From NCBI GenBank assembly GCA_001914705.1, contig MNDB01000064.1, forward strand, positions 1 through 13,837: a stretch of DNA of 13,837 nt. The letters run 5' to 3'. A model generated the notes under the pieces. The model made no database searches. It saw only the letters and a program-made list of their open reading frames with translations, and was not told the DNA's origin. Position 1 is the stretch's first letter, and every line of letters begins with the position of its first letter. Source of the DNA: Actinobacteria bacterium 13_2_20CM_68_14 (lineage in GTDB: Bacteria > Actinomycetota > Thermoleophilia > Gaiellales > Gaiellaceae). Shown here piece after piece: positions 1 to 6,813 of the stretch. Position numbers and translations under genes: made by a program.

Positions 1-497
1 AACTCGGGATCCGACTCCATCGAGTTGCACTCGGAGACGCAGCAGCCGCACATGATGCAGAGCGCTTCCTTCTGGATCACGTTCGTCTGCTGCTGCGAGA
101 CGATCCGCTCTTGCTCGAGCACCTCGTCGTAGCCGGGCTCGAGCCACGGTTTCATCCGCCGGATCTTGTTCCAGAACGGATCCATATCGACGACGAGGTC
201 CTTGACGATCGGCATGTTCCCCATCGCGGAGATCACCGGCACGTGGCCGCGCTCGACGATCGGCAGCATCCGCTCCTTGCAGGCGAGGACCGCGCGGCCG
301 TCCATCCGCATCCCGCAGGAGCCGCAGATCATCATCCGGCAGCTCTTGCGGTAGGCCAGCGTGCCGTCCTGCTGGTCCTTGATCAGGTCGAGCACGTCGA
401 GCAGGCAAGCCCACTCGGGCGCCTCGATCTCGTAGTCACGAAGTTCGCGGTCACCGCTGTCTGCGTCGTAGCGCCAGATCTTGAGCGCGACATTCAT
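1..497 (-). CDS. sdhB: Succinate dehydrogenase iron-sulfur subunit (N-terminal part, cut by window edge)
   Basis: SdhB carries electrons from the SdhA flavin through iron-sulfur clusters to the membrane quinone site (complex II). About 165 N-terminal residues are visible; the 3' end lies beyond base 1. A [2Fe-2S] ferredoxin-type motif is present, with Cys at about 53, 58, 61 and 73 (SCRMMICGSCGM region). A second cysteine group at about 147, 150, 153 and 157 (CIMCGCCVSEC) opens the [4Fe-4S]/[3Fe-4S] domain. The last Cys is followed by Asn instead of the Pro of the E. coli protein. The ATG at 497 shares its A with the sdhA stop (TGATG), so the two are translationally coupled. The later cysteines that complete the clusters are outside the window. 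Identification is secure from motifs and from the adjacent sdhA. Confidence 0.95.
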   Translation of the reverse strand, partial: MNVALKIWRYDADSGDRELRDYEIEAPEWACLLDVLDLIKDQQDGTLAYRKSCRMMICGSCGMRMDGRAVLACKERMLPIVERGHVPVISAMGNMPIVKDLVVDMDPFWNKIRRMKPWLEPGYDEVLEQERIVSQQQTNVIQKEALCIMCGCCVSECNSMESDPE

Positions 498-2179
498 CAG
501 TACGTCCGCTCCATCGGCTGCCACTTGGTCATCGTCACCGGCTTCCAGTCGAGGACCGGGGCGTCGGCGATCCAGCGAACGAGCGTGTGCCTGAGGTAGT
601 TCTCGTCGTCGCGGTCCGGGTAGTCGTAGGGGCGCGCGTGGGCGCCGCGGCTCTCCTTGCGGGCAAGTCCGCAGACGACCATGCACTGGGCCAGCTCGAG
701 CAGGAAGCCGAGCTCGAGTGCCTGGGTGAGGTCGTTGTTGAACACGTCTCCCTTGTCGTCGACGACGATGTGCTCGTAGCGCTCGCGCAGGCCCGAGACG
801 ATCTCGCCCTGCTCGCGCATCTGATCTTCACGGCGGAAGACGCCGAAGTTCTCGTGCATCGTCTCAGCCAGCTCGTTGCGGATCGACCACGGCCGCTCTC
901 CGTCTGTGCGGTCGAGCAGGACCTTGAGGTCACGCTCGGCGTCCGCCTCGACCGACTCGGGCACCTCGATCGTCGTGTGCGTCAAGGCCCAGTCGGCGGC
1001 GTGGCGACCGGCTCGCTTCCCGTAGGTGATCGTCTCCATCAGCGCGTTGCCGCCAAGGCGGTTCGCGCCGTGGACGGAGACGCAGGCGCACTCGCCGGCC
1101 GCGTAGAGGCCCTCGAGCTCGGTGCGCCCGTCGAGATCGGTGTCGACGCCGCCCATGTGGTAGTGGGCGCCCGGCCGCACGGGGATCGGGTCGTGGATCG
1201 GATCGACGCCGGCGTAGGTCATCGCCAGCTCGCGGGTTCCGTGCAGCCGCTCGATGATCTTCTCGGCGCCGAGGTGCCGCATGTCGAGCAGGACGTTGCC
1301 GTCGACACCCCGCCCCTCGTCGATCTCGGTCTGCTCGGCACGCGAGATGACGTCGCGCGACGCGAGCTCCATCGCGTTCGGCGCGTACCGCTTGAGGAAA
1401 CGGTCGCCTTCCGAGTTCAACAGGTAGGCGCCCTCGCCGCGCGTGCCCTCGGTGATCAGGATCCCAGTCGGCGCCAGCGTGGTCGGATGGAACTGCATCA
1501 TTTCCATGTCCTTCAGCGGCACGCCGGCGCGAAGCGCCATCGTCATCCCGTCGCCGGTGCAGGCGTAGGCGTTGGTGGTACCGACGTAGAGCCGGCCCGC
1601 GCCGCCGGTTGCGAGGATCACCGTCTTGGCGCCGATCGTCTTCAGGCCGCCGTTCAGCAGATCCCAGGCGATCACGCCCTGGCAGCGGTCGTCGTTGATC
1701 ACGAGCTGCCAGGCGAAGTACTCCTCGTACGTCTGGATGTCGCGCTTCATCACCTGCTCGTAGAGGACGTGGACGAGCACGTGGCCCGTGATGTCGGCCG
1801 CGTAAGCCGTGCGCGGCTCGCCCGCGGCGCCAAACGGGCGCTGGGCAATCCGTCCGTCCTCGGTGCGCGAGAAGACCGCGCCCCAGTGCTCGAGTTGGTA
1901 GACGTCGTCCGGCGCCTCGTTGCAGAGCACCTCGACCGCGTCCTGGTCGCCGAGGTAGTCAGAGCCCTTGACGGTGTCGAAGGCATGCTTCTGGGGGTCG
2001 TCCTCGGAGGCGTTGCCGAGCGCCGCGTTGATCCCGCCTTCGGCCGCGCCCGAGTGACTCCGAACAGGGTGGATCTTGGAGAGAAGCGCGACGTCGGCGC
2101 CTGCATCGAAAGCCTCGATCGCGGCCCGCATTCCCGCGCAGCCGGCACCGACGATCAGCACGTCGTGCTTCGCTTCCAC
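497..2179 (-). CDS. sdhA: Succinate dehydrogenase flavoprotein subunit
   Basis: SdhA oxidises succinate to fumarate with covalently bound FAD. The protein is 560 residues. It has an N-terminal dinucleotide-binding motif GAGCAG at 11-16 and the FAD-linking His at about 42 (RSHSGAAEGG). Active-site regions include QFHPTT (His231), TEGTRGEG (Arg247), the SRDVISR segment (275-280) and HYHMGG (His341). The FAD-contact motif GANRLGGNAL lies near 371-380. The start is GTG at 2179. No SD is obvious, but a TAGCGT box sits 8 nt upstream, as expected for a leaderless transcript, and an in-frame stop about 60 nt upstream excludes a much longer protein. Fumarate reductase is the main alternative, but pairing with sdhB beside TCA genes favours SDH. 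No membrane-anchor gene (sdhC/D) is visible upstream, so the anchors must be encoded downstream of sdhB or elsewhere. Confidence 0.96.
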   Translation of the reverse strand: MEAKHDVLIVGAGCAGMRAAIEAFDAGADVALLSKIHPVRSHSGAAEGGINAALGNASEDDPQKHAFDTVKGSDYLGDQDAVEVLCNEAPDDVYQLEHWGAVFSRTEDGRIAQRPFGAAGEPRTAYAADITGHVLVHVLYEQVMKRDIQTYEEYFAWQLVINDDRCQGVIAWDLLNGGLKTIGAKTVILATGGAGRLYVGTTNAYACTGDGMTMALRAGVPLKDMEMMQFHPTTLAPTGILITEGTRGEGAYLLNSEGDRFLKRYAPNAMELASRDVISRAEQTEIDEGRGVDGNVLLDMRHLGAEKIIERLHGTRELAMTYAGVDPIHDPIPVRPGAHYHMGGVDTDLDGRTELEGLYAAGECACVSVHGANRLGGNALMETITYGKRAGRHAADWALTHTTIEVPESVEADAERDLKVLLDRTDGERPWSIRNELAETMHENFGVFRREDQMREQGEIVSGLRERYEHIVVDDKGDVFNNDLTQALELGFLLELAQCMVVCGLARKESRGAHARPYDYPDRDDENYLRHTLVRWIADAPVLDWKPVTMTKWQPMERTY

Positions 2180-2187
2180 TCGCTCGG

Positions 2188-2193
2188 ACGCTA
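2188..2193 (-). promoter_or_regulatory. Putative -10 box for leaderless sdhA
   Basis: On the minus strand TAGCGT is followed by 8 nt and then the GTG start of sdhA. This fits the TAnnnT -10 element of actinobacterial leaderless promoters, which would place transcription initiation at or next to the start codon. There is no recognisable -35. The box implies sdhAB can be transcribed independently of pckA. Confidence 0.4.
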
Positions 2194-2236
2194 TCGCAAG
2201 CGCTTGGGCTGCGGCTTCGTTGCAGCTGAGGCGAGA

Positions 2237-2386
2237 CTAGCGCGCGTCAGGATCGAGCCTGCGCCGCTCGGCAAGCTCGGCCATGCCGCGTTCGTAGAGC
2301 TCGCGGAGCTGTCGCACGATCGGCGAATTCTCCGCCTCGAGTCGGGCCCGCTCGCTCCGCTCCTTCTTAGTCGGCTTCTTCTTCAC
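2237..2386 (-). CDS. Charged 49-residue small protein, unknown function
   Basis: This small gene starts at GTG 2386 and ends at TAG 2237. A strong ribosome binding site (GGAGG) lies about 7 nt before the GTG, which is the best evidence that it is translated. The 49-residue product begins with a lysine-rich stretch (MKKKPTKKERSER). A predicted amphipathic helix with leucines and arginines follows (VRQLRELYERGMAELAERR), so it is probably helical and nucleic-acid or protein binding; that is inference. Its start lies inside the upstream micro-ORF (20-nt overlap), which suggests coupled translation. It sits between pckA and sdhA on the same strand. I do not recognise the family. Confidence 0.6.
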   Translation of the reverse strand: MKKKPTKKERSERARLEAENSPIVRQLRELYERGMAELAERRRLDPDAR

Positions 2387-2480
2387 CGCTTTCCTCCAAG
2401 AGCTCGCGGATCCGACGCAGTTCGACCATTAGATCTGCCAACGCACCGATGATAGCCAGCACTTCCGTGCGGTAGATCAC
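2367..2480 (-). CDS. Acidic 37-residue micro-protein, unknown function
   Basis: This micro-ORF runs from GTG 2480 to TAA 2367. An in-frame TTG at 2501 would give 44 residues. The product has a hydrophobic/amphipathic helix (EVLAIIGALADLMVELRRIRELL) and an acidic tail (EESGEEEAD). That is a plausible folded small protein rather than random sequence. No convincing SD precedes either start. Its 3' end overlaps the next small gene by 20 nt and supplies that gene's ribosome binding site, so translation of the two is probably linked. I do not recognise the family; the helix-plus-acidic-tail layout resembles many short actinobacterial hypotheticals. Confidence 0.5.
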   Translation of the reverse strand: MIYRTEVLAIIGALADLMVELRRIRELLEESGEEEAD

Positions 2481-2555
2481 GGGCTCGTCGGACGCTTCCA
2501 AAGCATTGGATCGTCGTCATTCCGTCGACCCGCCGCAAGATGTCCGGACGAGTCT

Positions 2556-2577
2556 GCGACGCTAGAGACAGCGTCGC
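2556..2577 (-). terminator. Hairpin after pckA stop
   Basis: A perfect 8-bp inverted repeat (GCGACGCT / AGCGTCGC) with a 6-nt loop begins 9 nt after the pckA stop codon. There is no U tract, so it would be a U-less terminator or an mRNA 3'-end stabiliser. Its position directly after pckA suggests partial separation of pckA from the downstream micro-ORFs and sdhAB. Confidence 0.5.
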
Positions 2578-2585
2578 TTGCGCTC

Positions 2586-4184
2586 TCAGACGCGTGGGCC
2601 CGCAGCGGCCACGTCGGCCCCCGCGTCGGCTACGAACTGCTCGAAGTTGTCGCGGAACATCTGCGCCAGCTCGCGGGCCTTGCGGTCGTACGCCTCGGCG
2701 TCGTGCCAGGTCGAGCGCGGGTCGAGCAGGCTCGAGTCGACACCCGGAACGGCTGTCGGAACCTCGAAGCCGAAGAGTTCGTCCGTTCTGAACTCGGCGC
2801 CCGCGAGCCCGCCGGACAGCGCTGCGTACAACAGCGCCCGCGTCGCGGCGATCGGCATCCGCTCGCCCTCGCCGAAGGGACCGCCCGTCCAGCCGGTGTT
2901 GACGAGCCAGACCGTCGCGCCGTGACGGTCGAGCCGCTCGCCGAGCATGTGGGCGTAGACAGCAGGCGGTTGCGTCAGGAACGGCGCGCCGAAGCAGGCG
3001 GAGAAGGTCGGCTGCGGCTCGGTGACGCCGATCTCGGTGCCTGCGAGCTTCGCCGTGAAGCCCGACAGGAAGTAGAACTTTGCCTGCTCGCGTGAGAGGC
3101 GCGCGATCGGCGGCAGGATCCCGAATGCGTCCGCGGTCAGGAAGACGACAGAGCTCGGATGGCCCGCACGCTTGGTCGGCAACGCATTCGCGATCTGCTC
3201 GAGCTTGTAGGCGGCGCGCGTGTTCTCGGTCTTCGAGTCGTCGTCGAGGTCGAGCACCCCGCGCTCGTCGATGATCACGTTCTCGAGGACGGTGCCGAAG
3301 CTCTGCGTCGTCTTGTAGATCTCAGGCTCGGCCTCCGGCGAGAGGCGGATCACCTTCGCGTAGCAGCCGCCTTCGAAGTTGAAGACGCCGTTGTCCGACC
3401 AGCCGTGCTCGTCGTCGCCGATCAGGTGGCGGCTCGGATCCGCGGAGAGCGTTGTCTTCCCGGTGCCGGAGAGCCCGAAGAAGATCGCGACGTCGTCCTC
3501 CTCGCCGACGTTCGCCGAGCAGTGCATCGGCAGGACGCCCTCGAGCGGTAGCCGGTCGTTCATCAGCGTGAAGATCGACTTCTTGATCTCGCCGGCGTAG
3601 AAGGTCCCGCCGATCACGATCTCGCTGCGGCTCAGGTGCAGGACGACGAACGTCGCGCTGCGGGTGCCGTCCTCCTCCGTCTCCGCCTCGACGACCGGGG
3701 CGTGGAGGATCAGCGCGCCGGGCTCGAAATCCTCGAGCTCCTCGTCGGTGGGCTCGATGAAGAGCGTCTTCGCGAAGAGCGCATGCCACGGGCTGTAGGT
3801 GATCAGGCGAACGCCGAGGCGGTGCGCCGGATCAGCGCCTGCGAACGAATCGATCACGTAGAGGTCCTGATGCTCGAGGAACGAGGTGACCTTGTCGCGG
3901 AGCCCCTCGAATTGCTCTTCGTTCAGCTCCTGGTTGACGGTGCCCCACCAGACTCGATCCTCCGACCCGGGCTCCCGGACGAGGAATTTGTCCTTCGGGG
4001 AACGCCCCGTGTGGCGCCCGGTGTCGACGACGAGCGGGCCGCCTTCTGCGAGCCGGCCCTCGTTTCGGCGCAGCGTGTGCGTGTAGAGGACCGAGGTCGA
4101 GGGATGGACGTGTACGCGGCCGTCGGCGTCGATTCCGTGCTCGCCGAGATCGATTCGCCCCTCGGCTCCGATCGTCATTGCCAC
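2586..4184 (-). CDS. pckA: ATP-dependent phosphoenolpyruvate carboxykinase
   Basis: PckA converts oxaloacetate plus ATP to PEP, CO2 and ADP, the first gluconeogenic step out of the TCA cycle. The 532-residue length matches the ATP-dependent family (about 520-540). The substrate Arg is in GRSPKDKF (Arg61). Metal-site residues are in the KKS segment (Lys201/202) and at His221 (LPMHCSAN). The P-loop GLSGTGKTT is at 237-245 and the second kinase motif LIGDDEHGW at 254-262. These distinguish it from the GTP-dependent enzyme, which is common in Actinobacteria. The start could be GTG 4184 or ATG 4178; an AAGGAGA site about 7-8 nt before the GTG favours 4184. It has a hairpin-bearing leader upstream and a hairpin just after the stop. 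It lies upstream of and on the same strand as sdhAB. Confidence 0.97.
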   Translation of the reverse strand: MAMTIGAEGRIDLGEHGIDADGRVHVHPSTSVLYTHTLRRNEGRLAEGGPLVVDTGRHTGRSPKDKFLVREPGSEDRVWWGTVNQELNEEQFEGLRDKVTSFLEHQDLYVIDSFAGADPAHRLGVRLITYSPWHALFAKTLFIEPTDEELEDFEPGALILHAPVVEAETEEDGTRSATFVVLHLSRSEIVIGGTFYAGEIKKSIFTLMNDRLPLEGVLPMHCSANVGEEDDVAIFFGLSGTGKTTLSADPSRHLIGDDEHGWSDNGVFNFEGGCYAKVIRLSPEAEPEIYKTTQSFGTVLENVIIDERGVLDLDDDSKTENTRAAYKLEQIANALPTKRAGHPSSVVFLTADAFGILPPIARLSREQAKFYFLSGFTAKLAGTEIGVTEPQPTFSACFGAPFLTQPPAVYAHMLGERLDRHGATVWLVNTGWTGGPFGEGERMPIAATRALLYAALSGGLAGAEFRTDELFGFEVPTAVPGVDSSLLDPRSTWHDAEAYDRKARELAQMFRDNFEQFVADAGADVAAAGPRV

Positions 4185-4208
4185 GCCGCGTCTCCTTTCC
4201 GGTGGCGC

Positions 4209-4236
4209 AAAAAACGAGACCCGGCTTGCGCGGGTC
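4209..4236 (-). terminator. Terminator-like hairpin in the pckA leader (possible attenuator)
   Basis: On the minus strand a 6-bp perfect stem (GACCCG / CGGGTC, 7-nt loop, 4236-4218) is followed after 3 nt by six T residues (4214-4209). This has the form of a Rho-independent terminator. It ends only about 25 nt before the pckA start, and no minus-strand gene lies directly upstream. It therefore sits inside the pckA 5' leader, where an attenuator would be, and not at a gene end. Confidence 0.45.
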
Positions 4237-4245
4237 GAGGGTCAT

Positions 4246-4251
4246 ATCGTA
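4246..4251 (-). promoter_or_regulatory. Candidate -10 box for pckA
   Basis: TACGAT on the minus strand fits TAnnnT and lies 10 nt before the leader hairpin. It would start transcription around 4239, giving a leader of about 55 nt containing the hairpin and the ribosome binding site. I see no clear -35, so this is a weak call. Confidence 0.3.
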
Positions 4252-4278
4252 CGCATGCTGCGGTTTCCAGGCGGCTTG

Positions 4279-4284
4279 TACCGT
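4279..4284 (+). promoter_or_regulatory. Candidate -10 box for the GNAT gene
   Basis: TACCGT is followed by 6 nt and then ATG 4291. This matches the leaderless pattern seen at other genes here and supports the downstream ATG over the one at 4255. Confidence 0.3.
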
Positions 4285-4290
4285 GGCTCC

Positions 4291-4851
4291 ATGGAGCTGC
4301 GGCCCCCTGATCCCCCTCTCTCGGACCGAATCGTTTCGCTGCGACCGTGGACGCTGGACGACGTGCCGGCGATCGCCGCGGCATGCGACGACGTCGAGAT
4401 CGCCCGCTGGATTCACGCGCTGCCGAGCCCGTACCGCGTGAGCGACGCGCGCGAGTACGTGGTCTCGACCGAGTCGGCCTGGAAGGACGGGCTCGGCGTG
4501 TTCTTCGCGGTCGTCGATTGCGCCTCCGGCGACGTCGCCGGTTCGATCGCGCTGCAAGTGCTCGACCGTGAGCTCGCGAACGTCGAGGTCGGCTACTGGA
4601 CTGCGGCGCCGGCCCGCGGGCGCGGGCTGACGACGCGCGCGCTGAGACTTCTCTCGGACTGGGCCTTGCGCGAGGCCGGCGCCCAGCGGGTGCAGCTCCG
4701 GGCGGATGTCCTCAACACGGCGTCCCTCCGGGTCGCCGAGAAGGCCGGGTACACACGCGAGGGAACGCTTCGCGCGAGCGGATTCAACGCGCGCCAGGGC
4801 CGCCGCGTCGACTACGCCGTCTTCTCGCTGGTGGCGGGCGACGCCACGTAG
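4291..4851 (+). CDS. GNAT-family (RimJ/RimL-type) N-acetyltransferase
   Basis: This is a predicted cytoplasmic acetyl-CoA-dependent acetyltransferase of 186 residues. The N-terminal RLRPW-like strand and the DD..IARWIHALPSPY segment are typical of the RimJ/RimL subgroup. The acetyl-CoA pyrophosphate loop is ARGRGL at about 108-113, preceded by the VEVGYW strand. The C-terminal motif NTASLRVAEKAGY (142-154) is also characteristic. The substrate (ribosomal protein, antibiotic or small amine) cannot be told from sequence. An in-frame ATG at 4255 would add 12 residues, but the TACCGT box ahead of 4291 and the family N-terminus favour 4291. It diverges from pckA by about 106 nt, and the first Xer gene starts 34 nt downstream, so they may be co-transcribed. 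Confidence 0.88.
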   Translation: MELRPPDPPLSDRIVSLRPWTLDDVPAIAAACDDVEIARWIHALPSPYRVSDAREYVVSTESAWKDGLGVFFAVVDCASGDVAGSIALQVLDRELANVEVGYWTAAPARGRGLTTRALRLLSDWALREAGAQRVQLRADVLNTASLRVAEKAGYTREGTLRASGFNARQGRRVDYAVFSLVAGDAT

Positions 4852-4885
4852 AGGCTTCGGTCGCGCGAGCGCGAATCGCGCCTTC

Positions 4886-5713
4886 GTGGACGACCGAGTT
4901 GCAAGGTTCCTCGAGAGCCCCGCGCTGTCGGATTCGACGCGCCGTGCGTACGGCGTCGACGTGCGCCAGTTCAGCAGCTGGCTCTCTAGCCGCGGACTGA
5001 GACTCGACGACTTCGACGTTCGCGCCTTCGCGGAGTACGCCGCCGAGCTCGGCCGGCGCCGTCCGAAGCTGGCCCCGGCCACGATCGCGCGGAAGCTCGC
5101 CGCGGTGCGGGCGCTCGTACGGTTCGCGCTCGGCCCCGAGCGGGTTCCGGATACCTCGTTCGCGCCGAAGCGGCCACGGCGGCTGCCCGAGGCTCCGAAG
5201 TTGGAAGAAGTCGACTCGGCGCTCGCCGGGCTGGAGCAGGACGGCCCGCTCGGCCTGCGAAACCGCGCGCTCGGCGAGCTCGTCTACTCGGCCGGCCTCC
5301 GCAGTCGCGAAGCCGTCGACCTGAATCTGGGTGACGTCGACTTCGAGCAGGAGCTCGTTCACGTGCGCGGCAAGGGCGGCAAAGAGCGCATGGTTCCTCT
5401 CGGCGAGGAGGCCGCGCACTGGCTGGCCCGTTACCTGCACCAGGCCCGCCCCGACCTGGCGCGAGGCGCCGAGAATGCACTCTTCCTGTCCGCGCGAGGC
5501 CGGCGCCTGGACACGAGCACCCTCCGGCGGCTGCTGCCGCACCCGCACCGGATGCGCCACGCGTTCGCCACCCACCTGCTGGAGGGAGGAGCCGACCTGC
5601 GCACGATTCAGGAGCTGCTCGGGCACAGCTCGCTCTCGACGACGCAGATCTACTCGCACGTCGACGGCCGCCGCCTGCGCCGCGTCTACGACCGCTCGCA
5701 TCCTCGGTCGTAG
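4886..5713 (+). CDS. Tyrosine recombinase, XerC/XerD family (first of tandem pair)
   Basis: This is a site-specific recombinase of 275 residues. The N-terminal SAM-like core-binding domain covers about 1-90 and the catalytic domain about 105-270. All catalytic positions are present: Arg139 (SAGLRSREA), a Lys in the GKGGKER hairpin (163/166), His221-Arg224 (HRMR), His247 (LLGHSS) and the Tyr256 nucleophile (TQIYSHV). The stretch between LRRLL and PHPHRMRH lacks about 12-14 residues that its tandem partner and typical XerC/D proteins have. GTG 4886 is chosen because the family N-terminus (DDRVARFLES) begins there and upstream residues are an Arg-rich shadow of the GNAT frame. No SD is evident, so the start is moderately certain. 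It could be a chromosome-dimer recombinase or an integrase-like paralogue; no dif site or phage genes are nearby. Confidence 0.88.
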   Translation: MDDRVARFLESPALSDSTRRAYGVDVRQFSSWLSSRGLRLDDFDVRAFAEYAAELGRRRPKLAPATIARKLAAVRALVRFALGPERVPDTSFAPKRPRRLPEAPKLEEVDSALAGLEQDGPLGLRNRALGELVYSAGLRSREAVDLNLGDVDFEQELVHVRGKGGKERMVPLGEEAAHWLARYLHQARPDLARGAENALFLSARGRRLDTSTLRRLLPHPHRMRHAFATHLLEGGADLRTIQELLGHSSLSTTQIYSHVDGRRLRRVYDRSHPRS

Positions 5714-5760
5714 AGTCGTCTCGCGAGCGGACCTTGTTCACGCGCGCACGCGACGGGCAC

Positions 5761-5787
5761 AGCCCCCGCCCTTTATTGGGTGGGGCT
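5761..5787 (+). terminator. Hairpin downstream of first recombinase
   Basis: AGCCCC pairs with GGGGCT and, after a single-base bulge, GCCC pairs with GGGT. The result is a roughly 10-bp stem with a TTTATT loop, 47 nt after the stop codon. A pyrimidine-rich run (cttccctcctccctc) follows. This is a probable terminator or mRNA 3'-end structure on the plus strand. Confidence 0.45.
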
Positions 5788-5871
5788 CTTCCCTCCTCCC
5801 TCGACGACGACGATAGCCCCCTCGGGCGCACGTGTCTGGGTCGGGAACGCGCCGATTCTGCGCCAAACGGG

Positions 5872-5904
5872 GTCGCCGCCGGCTGTGCAGGCTGCCGCGG
5901 CGAC
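5872..5904. repeat. Inverted repeat between the two recombinase genes
   Basis: GTCGCCGC (5872-5879) and GCGGCGAC (5897-5904) form a perfect 8-bp inverted repeat. Three further pairs (GGC/GCC) follow after a one-base bulge, giving an 11-bp stem with a 10-nt loop. It lies 38 bp before the second recombinase start. It could be an mRNA hairpin, an operator or a recombinase-related site. Apart from this and the hairpin at 5761, I see no coding signal in the 229-bp gap. Confidence 0.35.
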
Positions 5905-5942
5905 GCAGGCGATCGGCTCGGCGCCCCGAAATCAGGCCGGGG

Positions 5943-6791
5943 ATGGCAGCAGCGGCCAGAGACCCTGACCTCGAAGGTTTCCTCGCACTCCTCGCGGCGA
6001 CGCGGGCGCCGCGGACCGTCGACGCGTACCGCCGCGACCTGCTCGATCTCGCGGCGCACGTCGAGCGACCCCTCAAGGCCGTAACGACCGAGGAGATCGA
6101 GCGCTATCTCGCCGAGTTGCGCGCCGAGGGCCGCTCGCCGGCGACGCGGAGCGACAACCCCGCCGCTGCCGTCGCACTGCCACGCAAGGCGCGCCGGCTG
6201 CCGCGCACGCTGTCGCCGTCCGAGGCCGAACGGTTGATCGACGCCGCCGCCGGGACGACCCCACGCTCGCTCCGCGACCGCGCGCTGGTTGAGCTGCTCT
6301 ACGGCGCCGGGCTGCGGGTCGGCGAAGCGGTCGGCCTCGGCAAGACCGACGTCGATCTCGAGCAGCGGCTCGTCAGAGCGACCGGCAAGGGCTCAAAGGA
6401 GCGGATCGTCCCCCTGGGCCGGCCCGCGGCCGACGCGCTGCGGCGCTACCTCTCGCGCGGGCGCCCCCACCTCGACCGCCGTCACCGGCCGGAGCTCTTC
6501 CTCAACGCCCAGGGCGGAGGTCTGACCCGTGCCGGGATCTTCCTCGTGCTGCGCCGGCTGGCAGAGAAGGCAGGGCTCGAGCCGGAGCGGGTCCACCCCC
6601 ACCTGCTCCGCCACTCGTTCGCCACTCACCTGCTCGAAGGAGGCGCCGATCTCCGCAGCGTCCAGGAGATGCTCGGCCACGCCGACCTCGCCACCACCGA
6701 GCTCTACACGCACGTCAGCGACCGCCGCCGCCGCGAACTCTATTTCAGCGCTCACCCGCACGCACGCCGGCGCGGGGTTTCAAAGAGCTGA
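5943..6791 (+). CDS. Tyrosine recombinase, XerD/XerC family (second of tandem pair)
   Basis: This is a site-specific recombinase of 282 residues. The catalytic set is intact: Arg125 (YGAGLRVGEA), a Lys in GKGSKER (149/152), His220-Arg223 (HLLR), His246 (MLGHAD) and the Tyr255 nucleophile (ELYTHV). The box II context HPHLLRHSFATHLLEGGADLR is very XerD-like. In the N-terminal domain the sequence jumps from SPATR to SDNPAA at residues 69-70. Usual family members, and the tandem partner, have about 20 more residues there (the last core-binding helix). ATG 5943 is chosen because the family N-terminus starts there and upstream in-frame residues are Arg-rich noncoding-type sequence; no strong SD is seen. 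The 54-residue zinc-ribbon gene follows after 22 bp. Confidence 0.88.
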   Translation: MAAAARDPDLEGFLALLAATRAPRTVDAYRRDLLDLAAHVERPLKAVTTEEIERYLAELRAEGRSPATRSDNPAAAVALPRKARRLPRTLSPSEAERLIDAAAGTTPRSLRDRALVELLYGAGLRVGEAVGLGKTDVDLEQRLVRATGKGSKERIVPLGRPAADALRRYLSRGRPHLDRRHRPELFLNAQGGGLTRAGIFLVLRRLAEKAGLEPERVHPHLLRHSFATHLLEGGADLRSVQEMLGHADLATTELYTHVSDRRRRELYFSAHPHARRRGVSKS

Positions 6792-6813
6792 AAACTGTCG
6801 AAAACCAGGGAGG

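Noticed and set aside
587..2452. 621-codon open frame on the plus strand opposite sdhA
   Set aside because: It is a GC-driven shadow of sdhA. The translation is low-complexity Val/Ala/Arg/Leu with no motif, whereas the minus frame has every SdhA motif.
4706..4885. Longer N-terminus for the first recombinase (ATG 4706)
   Set aside because: The extra 60 residues lie mostly inside the GNAT gene in another frame and are Arg/Ser-rich, unlike any recombinase N-terminus.
3832..5082. 416-codon minus-strand open frame across pckA, the GNAT gene and the first recombinase
   Set aside because: It crosses the pckA start and two opposite-strand genes, with no recognisable domain and Arg-rich shadow composition.
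5714..5942. A dif-like XerCD site between the recombinases
   Set aside because: I looked for two AT-containing half-sites around a 6-bp centre and saw none; only GC-rich hairpins are present.
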